A DNA stretch of 64,000 bases from assembly GCA_963920665.1 (NCBI GenBank), contig OY987263.1, forward strand, positions 35,576,547-35,640,546, written 5' to 3'. The notes below the pieces were generated by a model, which saw only the letters and a list, made by a program, of their open reading frames with translations, was not told the origin of the DNA and made no database searches. Shown one piece after another: positions 26,601 through 38,070 of this stretch (positions are counted from its first letter, which is position 1; each line of letters begins with the position of its first letter). A program made the translations under genes and the position numbers. Origin of the DNA: Straminergon stramineum. Taxonomy: Eukaryota; Streptophyta; Bryopsida; Hypnales; Calliergonaceae.

Positions 26601-28847
26601 CAATAAAATCGCTGGCCCACGATTTGTCGGAGGGAATATTCATTTCGGTGCTTCCCTCGATGCTCCAAACCTGGCGTTGAATCCGTCCGCCCTAAGAATC
26701 GGTCACGCTTTGCCAACGGTCGGAAATTTCTCCTTGAGCTGGTGGAAATAGAATACAGATCCTTTGGCTGTCGAAGTAATTCGACAACGGCAAGAAGCGC
26801 AACTAATATTTACACAGACAGCAACTGATTCACCAAGCTTGGACTAAAACATCGCGTTTCCAGCTCTCGTGGAAACCTAATTTACATCGCGAAATGACTG
26901 CCGCTGTCCAAATGGCGACCGAATTAATCACAATACTGGCAGTACCTCCAGAATTCAATATCCGCCTTCTTCACGAATGGGTCTCCGTTGGCGGATCTGC
27001 TAAAACAAGGAATTTGTCACAAGGAATGCGCGTTGTTGAAATCAAGACTATTCCGTTGTGATAGCAAATAACCGGGGATTTCATTTACTTACTTTGCGGT
27101 ATTTCCATATTGAATTCAAAAGTTGTTAGGGTTTGAAGTGATGTCCTCATTTGTACTCGGTATTTTGTATATAATAATATACTAGTAGTACAATAGTTGC
27201 AACATTTGCAACAAAACCTTGTAGCATGAGAAACATAGTGTTTTTGTTTTTGTTTGTAAGGATTGGATTTGAAACTGAAGAGTGCTTTTGAATTTTGGAT
27301 GAAAATGTGTAAGGAAAAATGCATGTCCATCCAAATGCATGATTTTGTGTAAATGAAATTGGAAGAATCTTTTTTAGGTGTAATTTCTACATGTGTACAT
27401 GTAGCTATTGTAACTAGCCTTTGAGAAAAGAAGTTGCTCCTTAATTACTCCCTTTGTCCTAAAATGGTCTTTATGGTTTGACAAATTGTTGGGATTAAGG
27501 TTGAAAATAATATTATCCCTCGGCCTACATAATATGTCGGAGGAGATATTCATTTCGGTGCTTCAACCTATTTCAAGTTATAAGTAGGGTTTGGTGCACT
27601 CCTATCATCTTGAAACTTTGAGTTTCAGAGCCCTTTTCAAAGTGTAGTTTTTGAATATTAAAAAAGTGGAATTTTTGAGGCATTTCAAAATGCAATGGAT
27701 ACTGAATTGTTGCCAGGTTGTCATTGTAGGCAATTTTTATGGGCCTAGGACCATGTGTGGACCTTTGTTGTGCTTCCCTGAAAGATCCAAAACTTCCTCT
27801 TCTTCAATCAGACAACACTCAATAAGATGTAAAAACAAGAACGAACAATGTTGATTGACTCCTTTTGATTGATGATTGGATGGATAAAGGGGGAACTACC
27901 GCCTTGAGATACTTTGCTAGTTGCAGATAGCAATGAAAAGACAAATCTGACTAATTTGCAACATTACAACATGCAATTGGAAGATCATTTCAAGACAAAA
28001 AATTAAAGGGAAACTTGAAGATCATTTGGGAATAAAAGGAGTACAAAATATGGATCATCTTTAGACTATTAAACTTAAGGACATATAGAAAGTTCAAATG
28101 TAGAATGGATTTCTTAACCTCTAAAGGACCATATATTATTTCCTTGGGGGACAAAATGGAATTCAAATAGGCTCATACTATCAAACTTTTTGACTCAATT
28201 TCTTGTAATTTTTTTGAGGAGGGAGAGTTTTCTAAGGACTATACAAGAATATAATTTTTATTACAATTGAATTTATGGTTAAGAAGTTATTGCAATCTTT
28301 AGAGAATTTTCACTTCATGGAACATGTTAGGCGAGGCAATTAGCTTGGAATTCTAGCTAGGGGAAGTAGAAGGGGCAACAGGATGAAGGAAAGTTGGGCC
28401 ATAGGTACAAGCGGTGGAAGACTAGGCCAAACAATGCCCTGTAGATAGTGGTGTTTGATCCTTAGTCAAAGAACATTGACAAGGACGCAAGTAGAGAGGT
28501 GCAGAGGTACCAAGGAATGTTGTGCCAACTACAAGCCTACCTCTTCCTCAAATCTTATGGACATTCACTTCTAATCATAATGTCTCCCTTCTAGTTGTAT
28601 TTACTGGAAAATTGCAATTTGTTGCTTTCATGTGTTGATTGCAGGGTTGCTAGTAGGCAAGCCTGTGAGCATGAGCCTGTGAGCTTGTGAGCAGGAAAAA
28701 AATAATTGAAAAAATTTGTGTATGGACCTATGACCGTGGTTTTTGTGCCATGTGCCATGTGGTTGATATAAGGTCAATTTAAGGGATTGGAGGCATGTAT
28801 TTCGTCTTTTTGGTCTTTCTTTTTGGCAAAGACTAAATATTGTCAAT
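26601..28847. other. Intergenic DNA with a repeated ATATTCATTTCGGTGCTT word
   Basis: No credible gene. The exact 18-base word recurs near 26636 and 27547, each preceded by GGAGG. The rest is AT-rich with no clear element ends. Confidence 0.45.
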
Positions 28848-29698
28848 TTAACCCCTACAAGACCAGCCTTGTATTCCTGGCAACATAACTTTTTTGGGTA
28901 GGTAGATGTAAGTAGTGATTTGACTTATTTAGGTTGAAATTTTTTTACAAGGTGTGGACACGGAATATCTTCCATGCATGCAAAATTTCATTTCATTTGA
29001 GTATACAAGTGAAAAGTTATGATGCAAAATGTTGTTTGTTTCTCAAGTTGGGCAGCTCGGGCAGATCTGAAAAAAATCAAATTTTTCAAAAAAAAAAATT
29101 TGAAATTGGTTTTCTGGATTCATATTTATAGGGAAAGCTTTGAATTAGTCCATTTTGATTAATGAGATGAAAGTTATGAGGAATTTTATTTTGCGGGAAG
29201 TTATGGAATCTCTACTCTAAAATAAACTTTGAAGTCCTTTATTTAACTCAATTTTTAATACTTTTTGAAAAAATGAAAATTATAGGATAGTGATTGTTTA
29301 TTACAACATTGCAACCATTGGGATTGTTGATTGGCATTTTTGAATTCAATAATTAAATTTGTGACAATTTAGTATTTTGAATTATTCCCTACTTCTTTCT
29401 ACTTACCATTTTTTGCCTATATGTTGTACAAGTCCAAATGATTCCAAAATTTTTAAGAACATTGCCAACTTGCCTTGAAGAATTAATCCAAAGATGCACC
29501 ACCATTTGGTCACTTCAAATGCTAATATCTTGCAATTCACATGGTGGAAATTGATAAAAATTTTCAAAACAACTTAATACAAGATCGTATGGTTACATGT
29601 GTTCAAAAATGTTTATTGCGTAAATTTGGTATTTGTGCTAAAATGGAAGTTTGGGGTTGTGGTTGGTGAAAACGGAGTCAAAGACCTTTAGGGGTTAA
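28848..29698 (+). mobile_element. TTAA-flanked TIR element, long subfamily, 851 bp
   Basis: Bounded by TTAA at both ends, with CCCCTACA at the left and TTTAGGGG at the right. The non-coding interior matches 62403-63334 in order: CTGGCAACATAAC, GAAATTGGTTTT, CATTTTGATTAATGAGATGA, CTCTAAAATAAACTTTGAAG and ACAACATTGCAACCATTGG. It ends 135 bp from the 3' end of the methyltransferase-like gene. Confidence 0.82.
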
Positions 29699-29832
29699 AA
29701 CAAATGAAGTAATTAAAAAACATCCATGGAAATTAAACACATCCAAGAAGTAGCCATAAAACACACAAATTTAATAAAAATAAAAATCAATACACAATAG
29801 TTTGACTCAAGAAATTTGTCTATCTCATGAAT

Positions 29833-32800
29833 CTAAGTTACTATGGACTCGGTAGTAGAATCGGAACCTGTAGATGGCTGTGAGGACTTTGTACCCTCGG
29901 ATGCAGATACATCTACATATTGCAAGACATTTAGAGCATAAGTGTCTTTACGACGTTTTGGTTTGGAACAACCAAACTCCGCAAAGGCTCTTGCCATCTG
30001 CTCGGCATAGACTGGAAGCTCAAAAGGCTTCTCTGGACTAATGAAAAGACTTTGTTTTGGCATGATGGCATCTTTGGGCATCAATCCGCAATCCCTACAA
30101 AAAAATTAGACATGTGGTCAAGCTTTTAGAATGCGAAAGTCACCATGCAAACAAAGATGTTAAAAATTGCCAACTTACTTACTAAATTTCCCCTTGCGAA
30201 TGAACTGACGAGGTACCACGGGCATGTCTTCCGGATCTTGTGAAACCTCAACCACCGGCGTTTGTGTTGGTGTCGCCACCGTGGCTATCGGTGACTTCCT
30301 CATTGGCTTCAGTATGGCATTGTAAATGTCTTTATTTCCCTCCAAAGCCACAATGTGGCGGCCAGTACCACGGCAAGCTGTAATGCATGCACCTGGAGGC
30401 AATAAAATAAAAATTGATTAGTTCCATGATTGAATTAGTAAGATACAATTGGAGTGTAGAATATATGAATTGAACACTTACCTGTGGATGCGGTGCAATC
30501 CAAAATCAAATCTCCTTCGACGCTTGTTGCTTCGAGGAGGATAGTGAAGAACCTTGGATCTTTTTCGCGCCCACCCCGCCATGGCTTCTCCCCATTCATG
30601 GCCATGTCATCTGCATGGGTGTAGTTCATCAACATGTCATCGTTTGCAACATCAACACTAGCCTTCATCATGGTGTTAGTCCGTTTGAAAGAGAATTGGG
30701 ATTTCCCTTTGGAGCCAAGGTCCTTTACAAGGAGGGTCACTCCAAACTTCTGTGTCTGCAACATCCATGCCAAATTTACATTAGAACATATTGATTGTAG
30801 TGCATTATGAATTGTTGATGGAAGCCAAAAGTTTTGAATGGAATTTACCGTCTTGGTATTGTCTATAGCTGAGGTGAGGTGCATGCGGTTCATTCCCATC
30901 CAATCCTTTTTCTTCACCAAATCGTATGTCTGACACACTCCAGCAATGTCTTGCCTCGACTTGATGCTATAGGAGTGAAACACAATGATGCATCCATTGT
31001 CCTGTAGATGCTCTGCGGCAAAGCTGCACGCCAATTGCAGAGCCTCATCTTCTGGATCAACGTTCCATTTTGACACCTCGTGTGGTGGAAAAGAGAGCCC
31101 TGGTACGAGCAAGTTTTCTGGGCAATCAATAAAAATGACATCCACCACCGGCCGAGCGTTTGGTACACCTTCGAACATGCGAGGCTTTTTGGCAGACATC
31201 TGCAAACATGTAGTACATTAAAAAGTGAATTATGACCACAAACAATATTCATGTCACTCAAAATAAATAAATGAATTTTGACTAGGAAGATAAAGATGGT
31301 TACCTTCTTCAAAAAGCACAACACCTCGTTGTATTAAGTCGGCTCTTCCTCTAGCATGTCCTTTGCTAAGACTTCAATGGAGATGTTGAGGATTAAATCC
31401 TCGGTCTTCACCACATTATCTTCTGTGAGGACCAGCGCTTGTGTCACATGAGTGATGACTTCTTCAATGAGTTGCGAGAGAGTAGCCTTCCTTGTCATTC
31501 CGCTTTGCATTTGCGAACCTTCATCCACGGTGGAAGATGATATGACTTGGCCTCCCGCTTCATCCTTTTTCTTGCCCTTGCCCTTGCCCTTGTCTTTTTT
31601 CTCCTTCTTTGCCTTCTTGGCCGCTCGCTCTGCCGCCTTCTTTTCCTTGGTTTCTAGTTGAACTTGGGCTCGAGCCTCTTTCTTTTTGTCATTTGCATCC
31701 CTCCTCATAATGGCCCTCTTTCTCGCATTCTCATCGAGGCCAACAAATTCATCAATCTCCAAGTCCACGACCCCTTTGCCGTCCAAAGATCTCCTCAAAG
31801 CAATCTCAAAAAGAGGAGTAAATTCAAGGGTACAATCTAAGTACCATCCTCCCCCACTAAGATGAGCTGTGGTGTAGGTGCGGAGCTGGTGCGCGGTGAA
31901 CATACAAGCCGCTGAGCTGCGATCAAGATATGATGATAGGAACGGAGGAAGGTCTAAGCGTGCAATGGCCCCTTTGCCTTCGAGTTCGAATTTGAAATAC
32001 CTAAAACCCAACCATAGTCATTCAATATAAAATATTTTCATGATGAAAATGGAAGTGTAAGAATATACTACTATGCAAAATCCCTGATAGTTAGGTCACA
32101 GCTCTTTACAAGAATAAAAGCAATGACAAATTCAAGAAGGAGAAGAAATGCTACAGAAGAAGTATAATACAATTCATCTCTAATTAGAAATAGGGTTTCA
32201 ATTCGAAATCTCAGAAATGTTACTTTCATCTAATTGAAGGTGTAGAGAAGTCTCCACCCCCACTTTGTCTCCCACAATTTATCGAGATCCGAACGTGATT
32301 AGTTGAACATACCCAATTTTAGAAGTTGTAATTCTAACTCATTAGAGACATACTATTGGATAAAGACCTAAATTTCATGGAAAGAAGTTGATGGAACATA
32401 CCGGAAGAGAACTCTACGCACAGCAGCGCCTGAACCTTCGTGAGCGAGAAAGGACTCCCCCTTCTTGAAATAATTCTGCCCCTTGAAGTAATTCATGAAC
32501 CCATGATCCCAGATTGTGCGCCTCCATCCTTCAATGTACTCTGGCAAGTACAGTGGCTGCTCTGGGATCTTGTAATTGATGGTGATGTTGTCTTCCCTCA
32601 CTACCGAATCAAAGTATTCCACAGCTGCATCTTCGAGCTAAAAAACATGCCACACTATGAAAATCCATAAATTATGATGTGAAAAGGTTAGTTCCAAACT
32701 CGTGAATGAAAATTTCAATACCAACCATCGCCAACTAGATTTATATGAATATAAAAAATTGTTTACTTACCCCCGCATACCAGACACATTTGGCAAGAAA

Positions 32801-34362
32801 TTGGGGAAGGAGATTTTCGGAAACGGGCTTTGGCGGGAACTTCCTTGCTTCACGTGTTGGAACAGAGGAGTTCCACCACTTCAAGATCTTGATCTTGTGT
32901 GCAGCTGTCATGCTGCATGTGGCCACCAACTGCAACTTCTCTAATGTCATTTCGGGCACTTCGTTCATGCTCCAATGCCTCTCCACCTACACCAATAGTA
33001 CATTTAACTTTAGTTGAACTACAAAAAAAAAGATAAAAACTATACTAATACAAAAACAAAAATGAACTCACCTCTTCTAAGAAACCAGGCCCATTAGATG
33101 GTTGAGCCACCACCAACAATTTGCCCATTTTCACCATCAAAGTTTTAGTTCTCTCCTTTGCTCCAGCCCTCAAGGCATGAGTGGCCTCTTTTGGCTTCCT
33201 CTCACTTTTATGTGTGGCATCGTTATACTTTCTCACTACAGCATCTGCAGCTTGAGAAATCTCTTGCTGCACAATTACCCCATTTTTGTGGTTAGTCATT
33301 AAAGTACTTGAAAAAGCATGCCATGCCAAAGGATTTGAATTATTATAGAAGAATGTATCTTACCCGAAAAATAAATGATGTGAAAACCTCTACGGGTATG
33401 TTGTACCATTTCCTAGAGACCTTGTTTTGAAGACACCTTTTCTTCTCTGCAAGCCTCAATAGATCAGCAAATCGCTGAAATGGCAAAAGTCCGTACTTCT
33501 GCACTTGGTACAAAGTGTGTACCAAGTTCGTTTTGACGTGTGAGTCTTCAACTGATCTACAAGTGAAGCAATGTGCATGTTATCAATATGTTCCTAAACG
33601 TCATAGAAATATAGAAAATCAATATGCTAGAAACAAAAAAACAAGAGAAAATTAAAGTGAAAAAACTCACTTGTTGATGTCATGCATCACTTGCATGACA
33701 AGCTCAGTCCGGCCTTTGGTATCTAGTACAATGCAGTCGACAACGCAGTGCCACTTTTCTCGCAATGTATAACATCTATCAATTAGATTCATCTATGCAA
33801 TTCGGCGATGATTGCCATCACAAATGAAGAACTTTAAGTTCATCAGGAACTTGAGTTCAGGTCTAGACTCAAGATACTGGTTAAACACCTCATTTTTCTC
33901 CCTCCATAGCACATCCCACTTACTCATCTCAGCCTCCGTGAACTCCGAGCTTTGTCCTTCTTCATTTGTAGTGGACACATAAAATACCGATGCTCCATCA
34001 CGATATCCGCCGGCAAATTCCTGCTCCAACTTTGTTATGTCACAAGAGAGTGTAGGCCTTACCATGGGCATGGCTACAAGTCTACAGAGCGGAATGTGTA
34101 GCCGGAAAAGCTCTTCGGGCTTCATGCGTAGACTAGAGAGAATATCCAGTGAATCCCCTTTTTGAATACGCCGAAGTTCGTCCTCCATCATCCCTTTCTC
34201 TTCCTCATCTTCAACATCTATCTGCATGGACTCTTCTTCTCTTTCATCTTCTTCTTCTTCTTCTTCTTCTCCTTCTCCAATATGGGGCTGCCTTGTATCA
34301 TCCATGCTTGGCGTCTCTAAAACAGTATCCTCTTGAGTTTCCTTAACAGGCGAGACATCCAT
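29833..34362 (-). pseudogene. ParB/sulfiredoxin-like plus DNA-methyltransferase-like protein, with two in-frame stops
   Basis: Ten exons join in one frame at GT-AG sites: 34362-33671, 33556-33364, 33266-33072, 32986-32771, 32637-32402, 32000-31304, 31199-30849, 30755-30482, 30392-30179 and 30094-29833, about 1109 codons. Order: an acidic N-terminus (a GEGEEEEEEEDE-type run); a ParB/Srx-like domain at about 85-200 ending FFICDGNHRR; a helical middle; a lysine-rich stretch (KKAKKEKKDKGKGKGKKKD); then a methyltransferase-like domain at about 744-985. The latter shows VDVIFIDCPENL at the position of motif IV (usually DPPY) and GDLILDCTASTGA as motif I, followed by GTGRHIVALEGN. IV before I is the beta-class order of amino-methyltransferases. 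The frame is broken by TAG at 33793-33795 (residue 190, just after the DGNHRRIA motif) and TAA at 31334-31336 (residue 733); coding continues past both. A good splice acceptor precedes the first ATG, so exons at 34.6-40.3 kb probably belong to the same transcript. Domain calls rest on motif recognition; activity is doubtful. Confidence 0.68.
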
Positions 34363-35385
34363 CTACATGTACAATTTCAAGTATATTCAATTTGTCATTC
34401 AAAACAAAAAAGAAGTGACATTGTTGCAATGAAGTTGTCATTGTAGTTGCAATTGAAAATACTTTATTTTTGAAAGAGAGATTATACTTGCATAATAGTA
34501 GTGAAGTGAATATATGAAAGAAAATGAGCCTCCAAGAGGCTTCCAAGTAATATGCCGCAAATGATATATTCCTAGAGAAATTATCCTACTCTAGGATATC
34601 AATGTCATCATCCTCATCAGAGTCCGAGCTAAGGATGATGACTTCATTTAGATAAACCCTACCACTACACATGCACTCGCACACCTCCTCAAATGGAGGA
34701 CTAGAGCTTGCATTTGAGAGCTCTATTGCTGAGGAATACTTTGTCTCAGAGCTCTCAGGAGAAAACCATGGCCCACGCCCACGTCTCTGACCAAGCCTAT
34801 TTCCCTCAAAGTCATTTCCCGCCCGCTCTGCAGCATCCATAATATCGGCAAAACTCACCAAAGTCCTCTCATCATCGCTAGAGTCACTTGAGGGATCCAC
34901 GCTAGGTTGAGGCCACTTCTTCGGCTCAGATGGTCCCCCAATCTCTAGCGCTGGGAATGTATGGTCTATCGGAGTTTGCTTCTCTGTAGAGGCAATCCTG
35001 GGGCGCTTGCCTCTGCGTTGACCACTCTGAATAATAAAAGAAGTTTCAATTATAAATGATGATCTAGATAATGGTACTAATATATGAGCACGAAAATGTG
35101 AGGATGTGAACTTGTAGACTGAAAAACATTTGAGTTCATCATTTTCCAAGCCAAACACAAGAAAATTCACACCTACCTTTCTTGTCATCTTTATCATAGA
35201 AAGAAAGACATAATAGTGTCATCCAACTACCATTACCTCTTGAGAGTTGGAGTGTGTGCCATCCAACGTTCCCGGAGCCACATGGAAGACCTAAGAATTT
35301 CAGAAAGGGAAGTCGGTGTCAATTGAATCACTAATTGAAATTTAGGTCAATACTTGAATTTGGAGTAGCAACAACAACCCTAGAT

Positions 35386-35409
35386 ATGGCCATCGAATCC
35401 GACGGCCAT
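35386..35409. repeat. GGATCC-type palindrome, copy 1 (diverged)
   Basis: A 24-bp near-palindrome, ATGGCCATCGAATCCGACGG and on to CCAT, followed by TTGGTGGGTACTC. It has the same core and flanks (TCGNATCCGA, GGTNNGTAC) as the copies at 35835, 36250 and 37570. Confidence 0.55.
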
Positions 35410-35834
35410 TGGTGGGTACTCAAATTTAGGTACTGTTAAGACTCCTAGGCAATACATGCCTATATATTCTAGATTTATGGTATTCAAAATACCAATGTTA
35501 AATGCCTGAAGATGCCTGGAGATGCTTCATTATGTGGGAAGAGATACCTAACCTACTTCAATGCAATAAAATGATTCAATATGTCTACTACTTGAAATCC
35601 AAAAGTCAACTACAAATAGCTTACATTTCGTCAATTGAGCATTTCGTCATGATACAACTAAAGGATATCAACAATAGAAATACAACAATAATGTAGGAAA
35701 AATGATCAACAATATAGGAAAAATATAACAACAATGAAGATCAAATGAGCAATAACAGAAAAATTTAGAGACAATTGATACATGTTACAAGTTTTGGATC
35801 CAATTTGGGGGGTACTAGAGGATACCACTAAAAA

Positions 35835-35854
35835 CACCGTCGGATCCGACGGTG
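35835..35854. repeat. GGATCC-type palindrome, copy 2 (perfect 20 bp)
   Basis: CACCGTCGGATCCGACGGTG is a perfect palindrome. Flanks GGTACTAGAGGATACCAC and CGCCTTCCAGTACTCCC are themselves roughly complementary, so the whole unit is about 80-90 bp. Confidence 0.7.
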
Positions 35855-36249
35855 CTTTGGGGAGCGCCTTCCAGTACTCCCAAAATAGGTTACACGAAAA
35901 AGTGGAAGATCAAGTGCTATCCAAAAATGAGATTAAATCAATTACTCGAAAATTCTAGGGATGTATCCAAAGAACTTGGATGTCAAATTCATGATTTCAA
36001 ATATTGAACTAAAAGTAGAATTAGTGAAGGAACCTCCTATAGAATGGGCTAGACGTCCAATTCTAACAATTTGATTACACGTTTTGGAGTCCTCTTGTTT
36101 GAATTTGTGGCATCCATAGCCCACTCTTAACCTAGCATGCAAATAGAAAATATTGTAGCACTCAGGCAGGGTAGCATTTTAACAAAAAAATTAGTAATTT
36201 ATATGTTCTTTGATAGTTTTGAGGAGTACCACAAAGTAGCCTTGAAACT

Positions 36250-36267
36250 ACCGTCGGATCCGACGGT
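36250..36267. repeat. GGATCC-type palindrome, copy 3 (perfect 18 bp)
   Basis: ACCGTCGGATCCGACGGT, within a wider imperfect hairpin running from GAGTACCACAAAGTAG to CTTCCTCGCGCTACCC. Same family as the copies at 35835 and 37570. Confidence 0.7.
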
Positions 36268-36920
36268 GGTTTGAGGGCTTCCTCGCGCTACCCTAGAAAA
36301 TTGATGTGGAGCTTTAACATCTTAAAAAATGAACTACAATTTCATGACTTTTGCATAATGAGGGCCGAGATGTGTAGATGACTCGGAGGTCACGAGATAA
36401 ATCTTGAAAAAAATAATGAAACAAGAAATGAAAGACAAATCGGACTTGAATTTGCTAAAAACTTCCATTCAATCGGCAAGGGCAACTTACTACAAATCAC
36501 AAAATAGCAAATTCTTGGATAAAAATTGAGCTTACTGAAATGAGAGGGTAGTCTACGATGAACTACCTCTGTCTATACTATACCCTTTGTCATATACCTC
36601 TGGCTCTTCTACAGTTCTTCTACGGTGAAACTTCACATTTAATTTTTCTAATCTCATAGGAGAGTGAGCTTATCTATGCTGATTCAGATTCTGTATATTT
36701 CCGCTGATTTGAATTTGACAGGTGAGTGAGCTTATTAACGCTGGTTCAAATTCTGAACATTTTCGTTGATTCCAATCTCACCTGCGAGTGAGCTTATCTA
36801 CGAGTGAAACTTCAGATTCCGTTCTGAGACTTGTTCAGCACATTGAGCTCACCTCTACTCTGTTCAATGATAGTCTTATTAAATCGTCAAAAACAAACTT
36901 CATAGACGAGACTAGGAGAA

Positions 36921-37370
36921 ATCGGTGATCAGAGCTAAATCGGCAATCAGAGATAAATCAATGATCAAAGCTAAATCGCTAAATCGGTGATTAGCGCTAA
37001 ATCAGTGATCAGAGCTAAATCGGTGGTCAGAGCTAAATCGCTAAATCGGTGATCAGAGCTAAATCGGCAATCAGAGATAAATCAATGATCAAAGCTAAAT
37101 CGCTAAATCGGTGATTAGCGCTAAATCAGTGATCAGAGCTAAATCGGTGGTCAGAGCTAAATCGCTAAATCGGTGATCAGAGCTAAATCGGCAATCAGAG
37201 ATAAATCAATGATCAAAGCTAAATCGCTAAATCGGTGATTAGCGCTAAATCAGTGATCAGAGCTAAATCGGTGGTCAGAGCTAAATCGCTAAATCGGTGA
37301 TCAGAGCTTAATTGGTGGTCAGAGCTAAATCACTAAATCAGTGATTTGAGGGAAATCGCAAAATCGGTGA
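36921..37370. repeat. 124-bp higher-order tandem repeat built from 18-bp and 8-bp units
   Basis: Three near-identical 124-bp units start at 36921, 37045 and 37169, and a partial fourth at 37293. Each contains six 18-bp units of the form AAATCGGTGATCAGAGCT, with variants, and two 8-bp AAATCGCT spacers (6x18 + 2x8 = 124). Single 18-bp variants persist to about 37370. The array lies in the putative 4.8-kb first intron of the methyltransferase-like gene, between the two divergent transposon-like genes. It resembles subterminal repeat arrays of DNA transposons or a young satellite seed. Confidence 0.92.
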
Positions 37371-37569
37371 TCAAAGCTACTACTCTACGGTGAACTTCGA
37401 ATTCGGATTCCAAACCCTTACAGCCTAAACCGGTGATTTCAACAGTCTAAATCGGTGATTTCAGTTTTTCAATCTTTGTGTTGGAGATGAACAGATGGCC
37501 CAAGTGGCCCAGGTGAGATTTAGGAAGCACAACATTCACAATTTCAAGTGAAAAGTTGCACTGTGGAAT

Positions 37570-37677
37570 GTACACTTCCCATTTTCAAGGGTAGCAGAAG
37601 GTACCACCAAAACTACTGTTGGATCCGATAGTGGTTTTGGTGGTACCTTCTACTACCCTTGAAAATGGGAAGTGTAC
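37570..37677. repeat. 108-bp near-perfect hairpin with GGATCC core (copy 4)
   Basis: GTACACTTCCCATTTTCAAG at the left is matched by CTTGAAAATGGGAAGTGTAC at the right. Arms of about 50 bp meet at a TTGGATCCGA core with very few mismatches. This is the best-preserved member of the palindrome family and looks like a foldback MITE. No clear target duplication. Confidence 0.85.
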
Positions 37678-37729
37678 CTTCCGCAAACCTTGCTAGCAGG
37701 ATGACTTATTCCAAGTGCACGAGATCAGT

Positions 37730-38070
37730 AATATAGATTCTAATTGCGTAGACAAGCTCAGGCTCATCACAGGCTCACCCAAGCTGATCGTGGATTCACA
37801 CAAGTTGATCATGGATTCACGCAGGCTCATCGTAGGGTCACGCAGGCTCACCCAGGTACATCGCAAGCTCACACAAGCTGATTGTGGATTCATGCAGGCT
37901 CACCAAGATTCATCGTAGGCTCACCCACGTTCATTACAAGATCACCCAGGCTCATTGCGAGCTGACGCAGGCTCATCGCGGACTCTTCCGGATTGATGCG
38001 GGCCCATCAAAAAATCATTGCAGAGTCACACCAACTCATGCGGGCCCATGCGGGCCCATTACAAACTCAT
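37730..38070. repeat. Degenerate tandem repeat, CAGGCTCA-type units of about 18-21 bp
   Basis: Many diverged units such as CGCAGGCTCATCGTAG, CACCCAGGTACATCGCAAG and GCGGGCCCATCA follow one another. Open frames on both strands here (repeating MSLRESMINL-like or DSHKLIMDSR-like peptides) are by-products of the repeat and not genes. Confidence 0.7.
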
